64,000 nt of DNA, from contig NZ_CP027806.1 of the NCBI RefSeq assembly GCF_003353065.1, forward strand, positions 3,802,501-3,866,500. The letters are read 5' to 3'. A model generated the notes under the pieces. The model was not told the origin of the DNA, did no database searches, and saw only the letters and a program-made list of their open reading frames with translations. The translations under genes and the position numbers were made by a program. Of this stretch, positions 17,601 through 28,333 are shown in pieces. This stretch comes from Cyclonatronum proteinivorum. Its GTDB lineage: Bacteria; Bacteroidota; Rhodothermia; Balneolales; Cyclonatronaceae. The stretch's first letter is position 1; each line of letters opens with the position of its first letter.

Positions 17601-17620
17601 AAAGCGGCCCAACGGGCTTT
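17601..17620 (-). terminator. Possible terminator at the end of ubiE
   Basis: aaagc and gctttt-side bases at 17601-17620 form a short stem with a CCC/GGG core around aac, with two bulged bases. It touches the ubiE stop codon on the minus strand and is followed by a weak T-containing stretch. Confidence 0.4.
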
Positions 17621-18309
17621 TATGCTACCGTACCTACGTAAATGTAGGCGACCCCGCTTTGCAAGGTATGATAGGCCTGCGCGCTGTAGCTTCCGGACTC
17701 TTTCATCAGGTCCAGGAACTTGTCGGCAGCCGGGAACTTGGCACTTGTTTCAGGCAGATACTCGTAGGCTTGCTTGTTACCGCTCAGCCAGCCCCCAACT
17801 GTTGGCATCACGTATTTGGAGTACAGGGTGAAAGGCACTTTCATAATGCCGTACGCCTGACCAAATTCGAGCACGATCACCTTGCCGCCGGGCTTCACTA
17901 CCCGCGCCATTTCGCGCAGGGTCACAACCGGATCATCCACGTTGCGAATGCCGAAAGCAATGCTCGCAATGTCAAAGCGGTCTTCCTCGAAGGGCAGATC
18001 CATGGCGTCGGCGACCTCAAACTGAATATCGAGACCTTTCTTTCGTGCCTTTCCGGGCGCCGGCGCAATCATCGCGTCAGAAAAGTCTGTACCAATTACA
18101 TGCCCCTGCGGACCCACTTTTTTCTTGAAGGTGATGGCGAAATCGCCTGTACCGGTCGCGCAGTCAAGCACGTGATGTCCCGGTTTTGCCCCGCTCAGCT
18201 TTACCGCTTTTTTGCGCCACCGGTGGTGTATGCCAAAGGATAGCACAGTGTTAATCATATCATACCGGTCGGCGATGGAGCCGAACATCTGTCTTACTTG
18301 TTCACTCAT
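17620..18309 (-). CDS. ubiE: UbiE/MenG demethylmenaquinone methyltransferase
   Basis: A 229-residue class I methyltransferase acting in the last step of menaquinone (or ubiquinone) synthesis. The family N-terminus VRQMFGSIADRYDMINTVLSFGIHHRWR is present in consecutive segments. The SAM motif LDCATGTGDFA follows, then FEVADAMDLPFEEDRFD and the late RVVKPGGKVIVLEFGQ. With ACIII and heme-copper oxidases nearby, menaquinone is the expected product. The start sits only 14 bases after the U-tract of a strong terminator hairpin, an unusual arrangement that leaves little room for an independent promoter. Confidence 0.93.
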   Translation of the reverse strand: MSEQVRQMFGSIADRYDMINTVLSFGIHHRWRKKAVKLSGAKPGHHVLDCATGTGDFAITFKKKVGPQGHVIGTDFSDAMIAPAPGKARKKGLDIQFEVADAMDLPFEEDRFDIASIAFGIRNVDDPVVTLREMARVVKPGGKVIVLEFGQAYGIMKVPFTLYSKYVMPTVGGWLSGNKQAYEYLPETSAKFPAADKFLDLMKESGSYSAQAYHTLQSGVAYIYVGTVA

Positions 18310-18323
18310 GGGATGGGATTTAG

Positions 18324-18353
18324 AAAAAAACCGCAGCCTGTTTCAGGCTGCGG
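18324..18353 (-). terminator. Rho-independent terminator in the ubiE leader
   Basis: On the minus strand a perfect 10-bp stem, ccgcagcctg with caggctgcgg, closed by a three-base loop, is followed directly by seven T residues. It lies about 130 bases after the lipoprotein gene stop and ends 14 bases before the ubiE start codon at 18309. It terminates the upstream gene pair and could act as an attenuator for ubiE. Confidence 0.8.
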
Positions 18354-18482
18354 TGTAATAAGAGAAGATCAAAAATGTATTGAAAACAGCACGGGTGCGT
18401 ACGGATTTTGACATTACACACAGACTGTCGTAATCATAGCGGCTTAAACCTTAAAAGACGGTGCTACATTCCGTTAGCACGA

Positions 18483-19097
18483 TTAATACCGCACCCGGTT
18501 GTGGTCGGCCGCCTCCTGCCAGATCTGACCAAACACGGAGTGCATGACCGGAAAAATGGTTTGTTGCTGCAGGCCGCTGTCGGTGCGCTCTTCCGATGAA
18601 GGCACATAAAAGCGTGCGCCGTCTGCGGCGAGTACCGCAAGATTACCGTGCTGCGTCGTGCGCTTTTCGAAAACACGGGTTTGTCCCTGCCAGCCGCTCA
18701 CCGAAATCCGTACGCGGTATACCGGCCCGGGGTGCACCACATTCAGGGTTCGGACGGCCCGCACGTGTACTTCATCCACACGAAACACGATATCGGCATC
18801 CACGGGGCTCTCAGCCATGCGCAGGGTTTCCTGTCCGCCCCGACTGTAGGCAGCAAGCACGCGGTCCAGCGCCGACGCTGCCAGCGAGTCCGCAGCACCT
18901 TGCTGCAGGCGGGTACTTAGGTTTGTGTCAAGCCGGCGCGTTTCAAGATCAAAACTGTCCGGCGACGTTTGCTCAAGATAAACCGACCAGGTGCTTACCC
19001 TTGGATCCTCCTTCAGCCAGCCCGTCCGGGCGCAGCCTGAAACCACGATCCCTGTAAGTAAAGCAACCACGACCATTATCCCTGTTCTGTTCATCAT
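18483..19097 (-). CDS. Hypothetical lipoprotein
   Basis: A 204-residue protein with a lipoprotein signal: hydrophobic residues 8-20 then the lipobox VVSGC (cysteine about 22). The mature part has a helical middle (residues about 60-95) and a later beta-rich domain with VDADIVFRVDEVHVRAVRTL and YRVRISVSGWQGQ. It is loosely reminiscent of outer-membrane lipoproteins that handle envelope components, but I cannot assign a family. It starts 18 bases after the membrane protein gene, forming a two-gene unit ended by the terminator at 18324-18353. Confidence 0.7.
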   Translation of the reverse strand: MMNRTGIMVVVALLTGIVVSGCARTGWLKEDPRVSTWSVYLEQTSPDSFDLETRRLDTNLSTRLQQGAADSLAASALDRVLAAYSRGGQETLRMAESPVDADIVFRVDEVHVRAVRTLNVVHPGPVYRVRISVSGWQGQTRVFEKRTTQHGNLAVLAADGARFYVPSSEERTDSGLQQQTIFPVMHSVFGQIWQEAADHNRVRY

Positions 19098-19115
19098 CTG
19101 TTCTTTCCTTTAAAT

Positions 19116-19811
19116 TTACTTTTTGTGGCCTTTTGTCCACTGTTTCCGCTGCGACGCACTTTTTTGCATCGCCTGCATGATGTCGCGTTCCATCACCTCA
19201 ACCGATGGCAGGGTTATCCCGCTTTTAATTCCAAACCGAATCAGCAGCATATTCAGGATACGATCGTTTGAGCCGGGTTGCGGGGGATCGGCCTTCAGGT
19301 TGGCGTTACCATACGCATCACCTTCAAACATGCGGCTCAGCAGCATCCTTATCCAGCCGAATTTATACACCAGAAAAAGCGCGATACCGCTTGCGGCTTT
19401 ACCCGCTTCCCCGCTAATCCCCAGCCAGGAAAGCACCGCAACACCTGCAAGCAGCATCACAATTTCATTCGTGAAGACTTTCAGGAAAGCGTCGGCTGCA
19501 GGTCCGGCGAAGGCGGTTCGGCTTTGGTGCCAGAGTATGGACACACCCAGCACGGCAGGTATCGCCCACATCAGCGGCAGAAGTGACAAAAACAGCAGCA
19601 CCGACCACACGCCGGCCGCGTCCGTACTCTCGATACAGCGGGTAGCCCTGCGAAGCCATTCACCGACAGGCTGTTCCGAAAGCAGCTTTCCGGCATAGGC
19701 CTCAAGTACGGATTCGCGGGTGTAAAACAAATATCCTTTGGGCGTGAGCAGCCCCGCCGGAGAATCCAGATAGGGAAAATCACCACCGGAAGTGAATACG
19801 TTTTTAAGCAT
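19116..19811 (-). CDS. Hypothetical multi-pass membrane protein
   Basis: A membrane protein of about 231 residues that I do not recognise. From the chosen start (MLKNVFTSGG at 19811; an in-frame ATG also exists at 19835) there is a soluble segment of about 70 residues, then hydrophobic stretches at WSVLLFLSLLPLMWAIPAVLGV, IVMLLAGVAVLSWLGIS and IALFLVYKFGWI (each at most 20-odd residues), and a basic C-terminus (QRKQWTKGHKK). It is translated just before the lipoprotein gene, so the two may act in one envelope function. Confidence 0.65.
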   Translation of the reverse strand: MLKNVFTSGGDFPYLDSPAGLLTPKGYLFYTRESVLEAYAGKLLSEQPVGEWLRRATRCIESTDAAGVWSVLLFLSLLPLMWAIPAVLGVSILWHQSRTAFAGPAADAFLKVFTNEIVMLLAGVAVLSWLGISGEAGKAASGIALFLVYKFGWIRMLLSRMFEGDAYGNANLKADPPQPGSNDRILNMLLIRFGIKSGITLPSVEVMERDIMQAMQKSASQRKQWTKGHKK

Positions 19812-20020
19812 GATGAATAGGATCTGACAGCGCACAGCGGCTGCCGTCGAAGTGCTGTTGTAGGGGTCGGATTATGCGGCCTTAAAATACGCTTTATTAG
19901 CCGCTATTGGAAACAGCAGCCACCTTCCCGCCAAACGCCTGATTGAACAAATTGACAGTCGGTAAATGCCGAACTTCAGAGACGAATCATCAACAATAAA
20001 GACAGGTATGATTGCAGGCC

Positions 20021-20788
20021 TCAGGCCATACCAATCGTAAACACCGACACCGAAGCCGGTTTGGCCTCCTGCAGCACCCCGGCAAGCGTAAAAGCCGTTG
20101 AGCCAGTCGTGAACACATCATCCACAATAATCACATGCCGGCCCTGCACAAGGCTGAAGTCCGTCAGCCGGAACGCGCCCTTCAGATTCACCATGCGCTC
20201 CGACAAGCTGAATCGGGTCTGCGTTTTGGTGTTTTTCTGACGCACCACAAGCTGCGGATCCGCTACCGGAAGCGCCGTCGCCCGGCTCATGCCAAGGGCG
20301 ATTTGCCGCGCCTGATTGTAGCCCCGCTTTTGCTCGCGCTTCGGGTGCAGCGGCACCGGCAACAGCAGCACAGGCGCCCCGGATTCAAACCGCCGCGCGC
20401 CCTCAATATGCCGCTCCTGCAGGCGCCGTCCCGCATAATAGCCCACCTCCTCCCCTACCGCTGCCATTCCCTCATACTTCAGCAGATGAATGATTTGGTT
20501 CAGCAAACCACCCTTATCATACTTCCAAAGCGCGTCCTGAAACAAAATGCCTTCCGGCAGCAGCAGCTTCTCACACGTCAGCGCATTCGACGGATTCGGA
20601 TCACTGAAGCGTTCATGCGGGCAGCGCTCACACAGCAGGCGGTCCCGGGCGGGCAGGGCCGTTCCGCAGCCCATACAGTTCACCGGAAAAGCCACCGACA
20701 GCAGCCCCTGAACCAGCGCACGGAAGCCTGTCAGGTGCTGTTCGGGTTGGGTTTCGGGGGATGTGTTTCCGGGTAGCTCAGGGCGCAT
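20021..20788 (-). CDS. comF: ComF family phosphoribosyltransferase-like protein
   Basis: A 255-residue ComF/GntX family protein. The N-terminal zinc-binding cysteines are in CMGCGTALPARDRLLCERC. The middle has the conserved LKYEGMAAVGEEVG and VPLHPKREQKRGYNQA segments. The PRPP-binding loop is VIIVDDVFTTGSTA. In naturally transformable bacteria ComF assists DNA uptake; its role here is inferred. It begins 16 bases after the flippase gene, which is an unusual partner. Confidence 0.9.
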   Translation of the reverse strand: MRPELPGNTSPETQPEQHLTGFRALVQGLLSVAFPVNCMGCGTALPARDRLLCERCPHERFSDPNPSNALTCEKLLLPEGILFQDALWKYDKGGLLNQIIHLLKYEGMAAVGEEVGYYAGRRLQERHIEGARRFESGAPVLLLPVPLHPKREQKRGYNQARQIALGMSRATALPVADPQLVVRQKNTKTQTRFSLSERMVNLKGAFRLTDFSLVQGRHVIIVDDVFTTGSTAFTLAGVLQEAKPASVSVFTIGMA

Positions 20789-20804
20789 AAGTCGGTTCTC
20801 AGGG

Positions 20805-22238
20805 CTAAGAAGTGGTCCCGGCTGCGGGCTTCCGGTTGAGTACGATCAGGATAAAAACTGCGGCAATCGTTGCAGCTGCGGCAAATCCGAGCCATGCCAG
20901 ACCTGCCTGATACTTTAACAGTGCCCCCGGCAGCACTACCAGCGGCAGCCCCCAAAGCAGCGGCAGCAATCCGCGGCCCGGCACCAGCGAGCGCACCCGA
21001 ATGCCATAGTGTGCGCGGCAGTATCCAAAAAGGGCCGCCGTAAAAAACACATGGCTCGCCAGGGTCGCAAGGGCAGGCCCCGCAAATCCGATCCACATGA
21101 CCAGGGCAAGGCTCAGGGCAACATTAAATACGAGCTCGGCAACGCTGAAGCGCGCATTCACATCACTGCGCCCCAGCGCAAGCAGTATACTCTGCGGAAA
21201 CACCAGCTGCGTCAGCACCGTGAGCAGATAAATCCGGAAAATGGGCGCGGAATCCGCAAAGCCGCCAAACAGCAGAAAAAGCGCCTGTTCAGCAAACACA
21301 AACAGCACCGCGAGCACCGGCAGCAGCAGCAAGGCCAGCCGCTGACTCGCCCGCCGGGCTTCCTGCAGGGCGGCGTCATACGAGCCGGAAGTGAGCTGTT
21401 TGCTGTATTCCGAAACCAGCGCCGCACTTACCGCAGAAGTCAGCGCGATGACAAACGGTATTTTGCGCGCGCCGATCTCATATACGGCGTACAGACGGTC
21501 GCTTTCAAAAAACAGGGCAATAATCCATTTATCGGCGTACAGGGCTGCCGTTGACGTTACCGCAAGCAGAAACATCCCGGCAGCATAGCGCAGGGAAGCC
21601 GAAGCTTCGGTCCGAAGAGCGCCAAGCGCAGGCCATTGTTTCATGCTTTTCACAGAAGCCAAAACCACAAAAGCTGCACGCAGGGCGGGGCTCAGGGCCA
21701 TGAGCAGCATGATGTACGGCAGCTCAAGCCGGAACACAAAGCCGCCGATAATCAGGCTTGCTTCAATAAGATTGTACCCGATACTGTAGCTGATCAGCCA
21801 TTTTTTCCGGCCCAAGGTTACGAAGAGCGGCTCCGCAATGCCCGCAAACACGGCAAGCGCCATATACAGCGCGAAGAACCGGAAACCATCTTCGAGCCCC
21901 GGGAGATTCAGGATTTCAGCCCAGAATCCGGCACCAAAAAGGGCAAGTGCTCCGGTAAGCAGACCCGCGGCAGCACCGAGCAGCAAATTGACTGCAACAG
22001 CATGTTCCGGATCTCCGGCTCCCCCGCGGTAGTAGAGCGTGCTCGCAAGCGCATTGATAAATGCGGGGCCCAAAATGAGATAAATCAGCCACAGCTTGCG
22101 GTAGGCACCATACACATCCCCCGAAATAATCCGCGTGAGCACCATGGTGACGAGCAGGGCTGTGCCAATGGTAATAAAGCGGGCAATGGTCATTGCACCG
22201 AGCTTTCGGTAAAAGGAAGTCAACTGCGGCAGCTTCAA
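20805..22238 (-). CDS. Oligosaccharide flippase / polysaccharide biosynthesis protein
   Basis: A 477-residue polytopic inner-membrane protein of the MOP superfamily (Wzx-like). It begins with FITIGTALLVTMVLTRIISGDVYGAYRKLW, seen as two helices and the G-x-Y-G-x-Y-R turn typical of flippases. About 12 to 14 membrane helices follow. Such proteins move lipid-linked sugars across the inner membrane, but no glycosyltransferase lies next to it, so the substrate is unknown. comF follows 16 bases downstream. Confidence 0.85.
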   Translation of the reverse strand: MKLPQLTSFYRKLGAMTIARFITIGTALLVTMVLTRIISGDVYGAYRKLWLIYLILGPAFINALASTLYYRGGAGDPEHAVAVNLLLGAAAGLLTGALALFGAGFWAEILNLPGLEDGFRFFALYMALAVFAGIAEPLFVTLGRKKWLISYSIGYNLIEASLIIGGFVFRLELPYIMLLMALSPALRAAFVVLASVKSMKQWPALGALRTEASASLRYAAGMFLLAVTSTAALYADKWIIALFFESDRLYAVYEIGARKIPFVIALTSAVSAALVSEYSKQLTSGSYDAALQEARRASQRLALLLLPVLAVLFVFAEQALFLLFGGFADSAPIFRIYLLTVLTQLVFPQSILLALGRSDVNARFSVAELVFNVALSLALVMWIGFAGPALATLASHVFFTAALFGYCRAHYGIRVRSLVPGRGLLPLLWGLPLVVLPGALLKYQAGLAWLGFAAAATIAAVFILIVLNRKPAAGTTS

Positions 22239-22676
22239 GGAAGGTGATTTTAAAGGAAGTGATTTCCGTCAGGAAAGAATTGAATTTAAGAAAGCAGTAC
22301 GCAACCTTCACCCTGAAAATCCCGACGGAGAATCCCGATAAGAAATGTCCGTTATCAGCATACGCAAATCCGGCTTTCCTTCATTCAAACAGACCGCCAC
22401 TCAGGTTCCCGGCCTTCCCGGATCCACTCTTTTGATAAAGTCCCCGGTGTTGCGAACCCTAAAGAAGTTCAAGGCGGCACATGCAACCTGATTGTGGTGT
22501 TAACCCGCATTCGGGGTAATCCTGATCCAGCGCAAATTAGGCAGATCCGCGGCTGTCATTTTTGGATAAAGTCAAGTATATTTTGAATCTTTAAGTTTTA
22601 AATAGGACAGTCATTTTTTGCGCGGGTTTGCATACCCATTTTTTTTAAAAGATCATTATTTCCAGGTAGTTAGAAT
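22239..22676. other. Divergent intergenic region upstream of the RodZ-like gene
   Basis: No convincing gene is present. The region separates the minus-strand flippase from the plus-strand RodZ-like gene and must hold promoters for both. A 12-base stretch ttaacccgcatt at about 22500-22511 matches the arm of the MITE-like hairpin at 31935-32014. T-rich stretches lie at 22610-22650. Confidence 0.5.
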
Positions 22677-24002
22677 ATGGCCAAGCTTCAAGAAGATTTA
22701 GTATCCATTCGGCAGCAGCTTAAACTTAGTGCAGATGATATACACGACAAGACGAGACTCTCAACGCTCATTATCAGTCAGATAGAAGACGGTAGCATTT
22801 TTAAGTCAAAACAGAACAAAACATACATCCGGAGCTTTGTGCGTACGTACGCCCGTGCGTTGGGCATTAGTGATGATGACATGATCGAAGCACTCGATCA
22901 GATGGATGTAAGCAACTATCAGGGCTTTCTTCTAAAACGATACGCGACGGGACAAACGCCAACGGCGGCAGAGCAAAAGAAAGAAGCCTACCCCAAAACC
23001 GGAGCAACAACAGCTTCATCATCCCCAAAAACACCTGCCGCAAAACCGCCTCAGCCTCAAAAAGCTGATCAGGGCAGCAAGCCGGATACCACCCAAGCCC
23101 CGAGCTCCGGCGCGGACAAAACGAGCACGAACACATCCGGTACGAAGGCACAGTCACAACCACAACCACAATCTCAGTCTCAGTCTAAATCTCAATCTCA
23201 GTCTCAGTCTCAGTCTCAGTCTCAGTCTGCGTCACAAGGTACCAAAGCGGCTGCCGCTTCTGCCTCATCAAAATCAAAAGAAACAGCTTCAGGCCGGACC
23301 AAAGCGTCAACGGTTAAGGCCGGACGCCCCGCACGGGTCAACAAAACCGGGTCCTATCGCGGACCCGACGCGTCTGAAGTCAACTGGAGCGATGTGAGCC
23401 GGGGGGCTTCCAAAAAAAGTCCGGTCCCGGTATCTGCCATCCTAATTGTTGCCCTCGTGCTCATTGCACTCGGTGCTTTCGGCTATTGGTACCTGAATAG
23501 CGAAGACGGCTTTAGCGGCTTGTTCAGCGACAGCATCCCGCCAACCGAACAGCAAACCACCGTACCCGACCGCACCCCCGAGCTGTTGCTTTCTGACACC
23601 CTCGACGCGCCGGTCGCCCCCGATCCCGGACTGACTTCCGCCCCTGCACAAACGCTTCCCGACACCCTGGCCGTCGTAATTTATGCTGCAACCGGCAACC
23701 TCGAGCCTTTCCGGGTTAGCGCCGATACCTTCGAGAACCGCAGGCCCTACTGGGTCGAAATCGGGCGCGGCATGCGCGTACAGTTTATTGATGAAATCGT
23801 GCTAACAGGAAATTTCAACCGCATGATCGTGATGTACGAAGACCGCGTTATTTCGACTTTTGCTGAAGTCACCAATCAGGGTGAACGCATTATCCGTCGC
23901 TCACAGTTTGAAGACGATCCAACCCTTGAATCGTTTACCGAACCGCGGCTGCCCGAAGGGATCAATCCTCCAACAGAGATTATCGACCGCCCGCTGTTCT
24001 AA
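22677..24002 (+). CDS. RodZ-like helix-turn-helix membrane protein
   Basis: A 441-residue protein with the RodZ layout: an N-terminal Cro/C1-type helix-turn-helix (about 1-75, LVSIRQQLKLSADDIHDKT and RSFVRTYARALG), a long disordered linker, one membrane helix (about 255-275, in SAILIVALVLIALGAFGYW) and a C-terminal beta domain resembling DUF4115 (about 330-425). RodZ links MreB to the cell wall machinery. The linker includes a (Q-S)n tract (about residues 162-182) made of cagtct hexamer repeats at about 23170-23227. ligA follows after 15 bases, so they are likely co-transcribed. Confidence 0.85.
   Translation: MAKLQEDLVSIRQQLKLSADDIHDKTRLSTLIISQIEDGSIFKSKQNKTYIRSFVRTYARALGISDDDMIEALDQMDVSNYQGFLLKRYATGQTPTAAEQKKEAYPKTGATTASSSPKTPAAKPPQPQKADQGSKPDTTQAPSSGADKTSTNTSGTKAQSQPQPQSQSQSKSQSQSQSQSQSQSASQGTKAAAASASSKSKETASGRTKASTVKAGRPARVNKTGSYRGPDASEVNWSDVSRGASKKSPVPVSAILIVALVLIALGAFGYWYLNSEDGFSGLFSDSIPPTEQQTTVPDRTPELLLSDTLDAPVAPDPGLTSAPAQTLPDTLAVVIYAATGNLEPFRVSADTFENRRPYWVEIGRGMRVQFIDEIVLTGNFNRMIVMYEDRVISTFAEVTNQGERIIRRSQFEDDPTLESFTEPRLPEGINPPTEIIDRPLF
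23170..23227 (+). repeat. Hexamer tandem repeat (cagtct)n in the RodZ-like gene
   Basis: An in-frame microsatellite of cagtct units with a few substitutions (aaatct, caatct) encodes alternating Gln-Ser. Because the unit is six bases, copy number change would lengthen or shorten the linker without a frameshift. Confidence 0.8.
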
Positions 24003-26015
<2,013 letters not shown>

Positions 26016-26029
26016 TCATGCACAAAAAA

Positions 26030-26058
26030 CCGACGCCTGCTCCGGCTTCGGTTTTTTT
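26030..26058 (+). terminator. Rho-independent terminator after ligA
   Basis: ccgacgcc (26030-26037) pairs with ggcttcgg (26044-26051) with one mismatch over a six-base loop, followed by seven T residues (26052-26058). Confidence 0.75.
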
Positions 26059-26179
26059 GTTTGAAAACAGTTCAAAAAAGAAACATATTCAGGCAGTCAC
26101 ACACCGGTTGTTTTTTTAAAAAGCACGATTTAAAAACCATCCAAACCCTTCATCCCAATCAACGAGCCTTGTACTTATT

Positions 26180-26569
26180 ATGAAACTCGACCTTCAGCAA
26201 AACGAAGATTACGCCCTGCTTACCCCGCACGCGAGCAAGCTGGACTCAACCGTTGCACCGGATCTCAAAAGCAACATCATCCTGCTCGGCAATACTTTTG
26301 ATACCGGCGGGCTCATCATCAACCTTGAGAATGTAGAATTTGCGGACTCAAGCGGCCTCAGCGCGCTCCTGCTTGCCTTCCGCATGTACCGCGACAGTGG
26401 CCGAACCCTGGTGCTGTGCTGCCTGCAAGAGCGCGTGCAAAAGCTGCTGGATATTTCGCAGCTCACCAATTCTTTCATCATCAAAGAAAGGCTGGATGAA
26501 GCCATCGAAGTGTTCACCGCCTACGAATCAGATGATGACGAAGACGCTGATGATGATGATGATTTTTAG
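26180..26569 (+). CDS. STAS-domain protein, anti-sigma factor antagonist-like
   Basis: A 129-residue single STAS domain. The phosphoacceptor loop is DSSG at 56-59 in FADSSGLSALL, as in SpoIIAA/RsbV proteins, where the serine is phosphorylated by an anti-sigma kinase. The C-terminal 12 residues are almost all aspartate and glutamate, an unusual acidic tail. No partner kinase or sigma factor is encoded in the neighbourhood, so its pathway is unknown. Confidence 0.87.
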   Translation: MKLDLQQNEDYALLTPHASKLDSTVAPDLKSNIILLGNTFDTGGLIINLENVEFADSSGLSALLLAFRMYRDSGRTLVLCCLQERVQKLLDISQLTNSFIIKERLDEAIEVFTAYESDDDEDADDDDDF

Positions 26570-26681
26570 CCGCTAAGCCTTCCTTTGCGGGCCGCAGCTT
26601 TTTTTGCCGGACCTGCACAACTGCCCCGCAACCGGGCTGATTTCAAGATTCTGAAATTGTAACCAGAATTCATCATCCTTC

Positions 26682-28130
26682 ATGGCCGAAATGTTAAGCA
26701 CCCTCAGTATGCTCGACTGGGGGATTGTTGTCTTTTACCTGCTCTTATGTGTGGCGATCGGCCTTTACGCGGGCGGAAAACCGGGTAATCCGGCTGATTA
26801 TTTCCGGACTTCCGGAAACGTCCCCTGGTGGGCTGCTTCCTTTTCAATTGTAGCGACGGAAACAAGCCTGCTCACCGTTATTTCCATTCCGGCTGTTGCC
26901 TATGGCGGCAGCCTTGTTTTTTTACAGCTTGCCGCCGGTTACATCATCGGGCGCATACTGGTAGCCTGGCTGATTCTTCCTGCCTATTTCCGGGGGGATC
27001 TGGTAACCCCCTATGCTTTGTTTGAAGAACGTTTCGGCAACCGTTTCCGGCGGCTTTCATCCTTCGTTTTTCTGCTTACCCGCCTGCTTGCTGATGGCGT
27101 GCGCCTGTTTGCGGCGGCCATACCGCTCAAAATTATAACCGGGCTCGATTACCCCACCGCCATTGCGCTCATAGCCCTGCTCACGCTCGCTTACACCTGG
27201 TACGGCGGCCTTCGCTCCGTCATCTGGATTGACGTGCTGCAGCTGCTGGTGTACACCTTATGCGCGGTTTTTATCGTCTGGTACACGATTGGTCTGCTTT
27301 CCGGCGCGCCAGAAGCCTCCGCACTGCTGCGCGACGCCGGTAAGCTCACACTTATTCAGTGGCCTGCCTCCTTCAGCGACATATTCTTTACGCCCTACAA
27401 CCTCATCGGGGCCGTCATAGGCGGACTGTTTCTGGCTATGGCTTCACATGGCACAGACCATCTCATTGTGCAGCGACTGCTGGCCTGCGGCAAAACGTCC
27501 ACCGCCCGCAAGGCGCTCATCAGTAGCGGATTCCTGGTTTTCGGGCAATTTGCGCTCTTCCTTGGTGCAGGTCTCATGCTGTGGCTGTTTTATGAAGGGG
27601 CAAGCATTGCCTCCCTCGGCCTCAACAATCCTGATGAACTCATGCTCACCTTCGTAACGGCAGAGCTTCCTGCGGGTACCGTCGGACTTTTCGTTGCGGC
27701 CCTTTTTGCGGCAGCGATGAGTACCCTAAGTAGTTCGCTTTCGGCCCTGTCGTCTTCCACCTTTTTTGACCTTTTCCCCAAACTCGCCGCGCGCGGCAAT
27801 ACCATGCTTCGCTCCCGCCTGCTGATGGTAGTCTGGACTCTTATTTTTATTGGGTTTGCCTCCCTCTTCACCGACACCGACAATCCGATTGTGGAGCTTG
27901 GTCTCGGCATAGCCGGCTACACTTACGGCGCACTGCTGGGCGCTTTCCTGATGGCAATCTATAGTCCGGTAACGCAGCGTCAGGCCATCATCGGACTTGT
28001 CAGCTGTGTAGCCGGCATGGCGGCCATCATCCTGCTTACGCCTCTTGCATGGCCCTGGTACACCCTCTGCGGTCTGAGTATTTTTTCGGCCGTGTCAGGT
28101 GCGCTTTACAAACTGCGTATCGCGGTCTGA
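26682..28130 (+). CDS. Sodium:solute symporter (SSS family)
   Basis: A 482-residue polytopic protein of the sodium/solute symporter family with about 13 membrane helices. Family landmarks are NPADYFRTSGNVPWW near residue 40, ATETSLLTVISIPAVAYG around the first unwound helix, and GTDHLIVQRLLA followed by ARKALI near residue 260-275. The substrate cannot be read from sequence; sugars, amino acids and nucleosides are all possible. It follows the STAS gene on the same strand after 112 bases. Confidence 0.87.
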   Translation: MAEMLSTLSMLDWGIVVFYLLLCVAIGLYAGGKPGNPADYFRTSGNVPWWAASFSIVATETSLLTVISIPAVAYGGSLVFLQLAAGYIIGRILVAWLILPAYFRGDLVTPYALFEERFGNRFRRLSSFVFLLTRLLADGVRLFAAAIPLKIITGLDYPTAIALIALLTLAYTWYGGLRSVIWIDVLQLLVYTLCAVFIVWYTIGLLSGAPEASALLRDAGKLTLIQWPASFSDIFFTPYNLIGAVIGGLFLAMASHGTDHLIVQRLLACGKTSTARKALISSGFLVFGQFALFLGAGLMLWLFYEGASIASLGLNNPDELMLTFVTAELPAGTVGLFVAALFAAAMSTLSSSLSALSSSTFFDLFPKLAARGNTMLRSRLLMVVWTLIFIGFASLFTDTDNPIVELGLGIAGYTYGALLGAFLMAIYSPVTQRQAIIGLVSCVAGMAAIILLTPLAWPWYTLCGLSIFSAVSGALYKLRIAV

Positions 28131-28220
28131 TACAACTCATAACAAGCTGACATTATGATGAAGCACAAAATAATCGTAGCTTTTGTCATGCTATGATTGT
28201 TTTGTAACAACCGCACTAAG

Positions 28221-28314
28221 AACTGTTTTCAGCTTATACAACAGTATGCCTGTTTCATGGCAGGCTTGGTTCACACCTGCCTTTTCCCTGCTGTGCTAAG
28301 CACTGAAAACAGTT
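28221..28314 (+). promoter_or_regulatory. Inverted repeat upstream of the PgpH-like gene
   Basis: aactgttttcag (28221-28232) and its exact reverse complement (28303-28314) lie 70 bases apart, ending 19 bases before the PgpH-like start. Both arms also share an adjacent ctaag/cttag motif. They may be paired binding sites for a regulator. Confidence 0.4.
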
Positions 28315-28333
28315 TTCATCCGCCATATTTGTT

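Noticed and set aside
22630-22655. Weak gggt/accc hairpin with T-run before the RodZ-like gene
   Set aside because: The stem is only four base pairs; T-runs are common in this AT-rich stretch.
23158-23230. Possible CRISPR-like array
   Set aside because: The hexamer units have no spacers and are in frame within a coding region.
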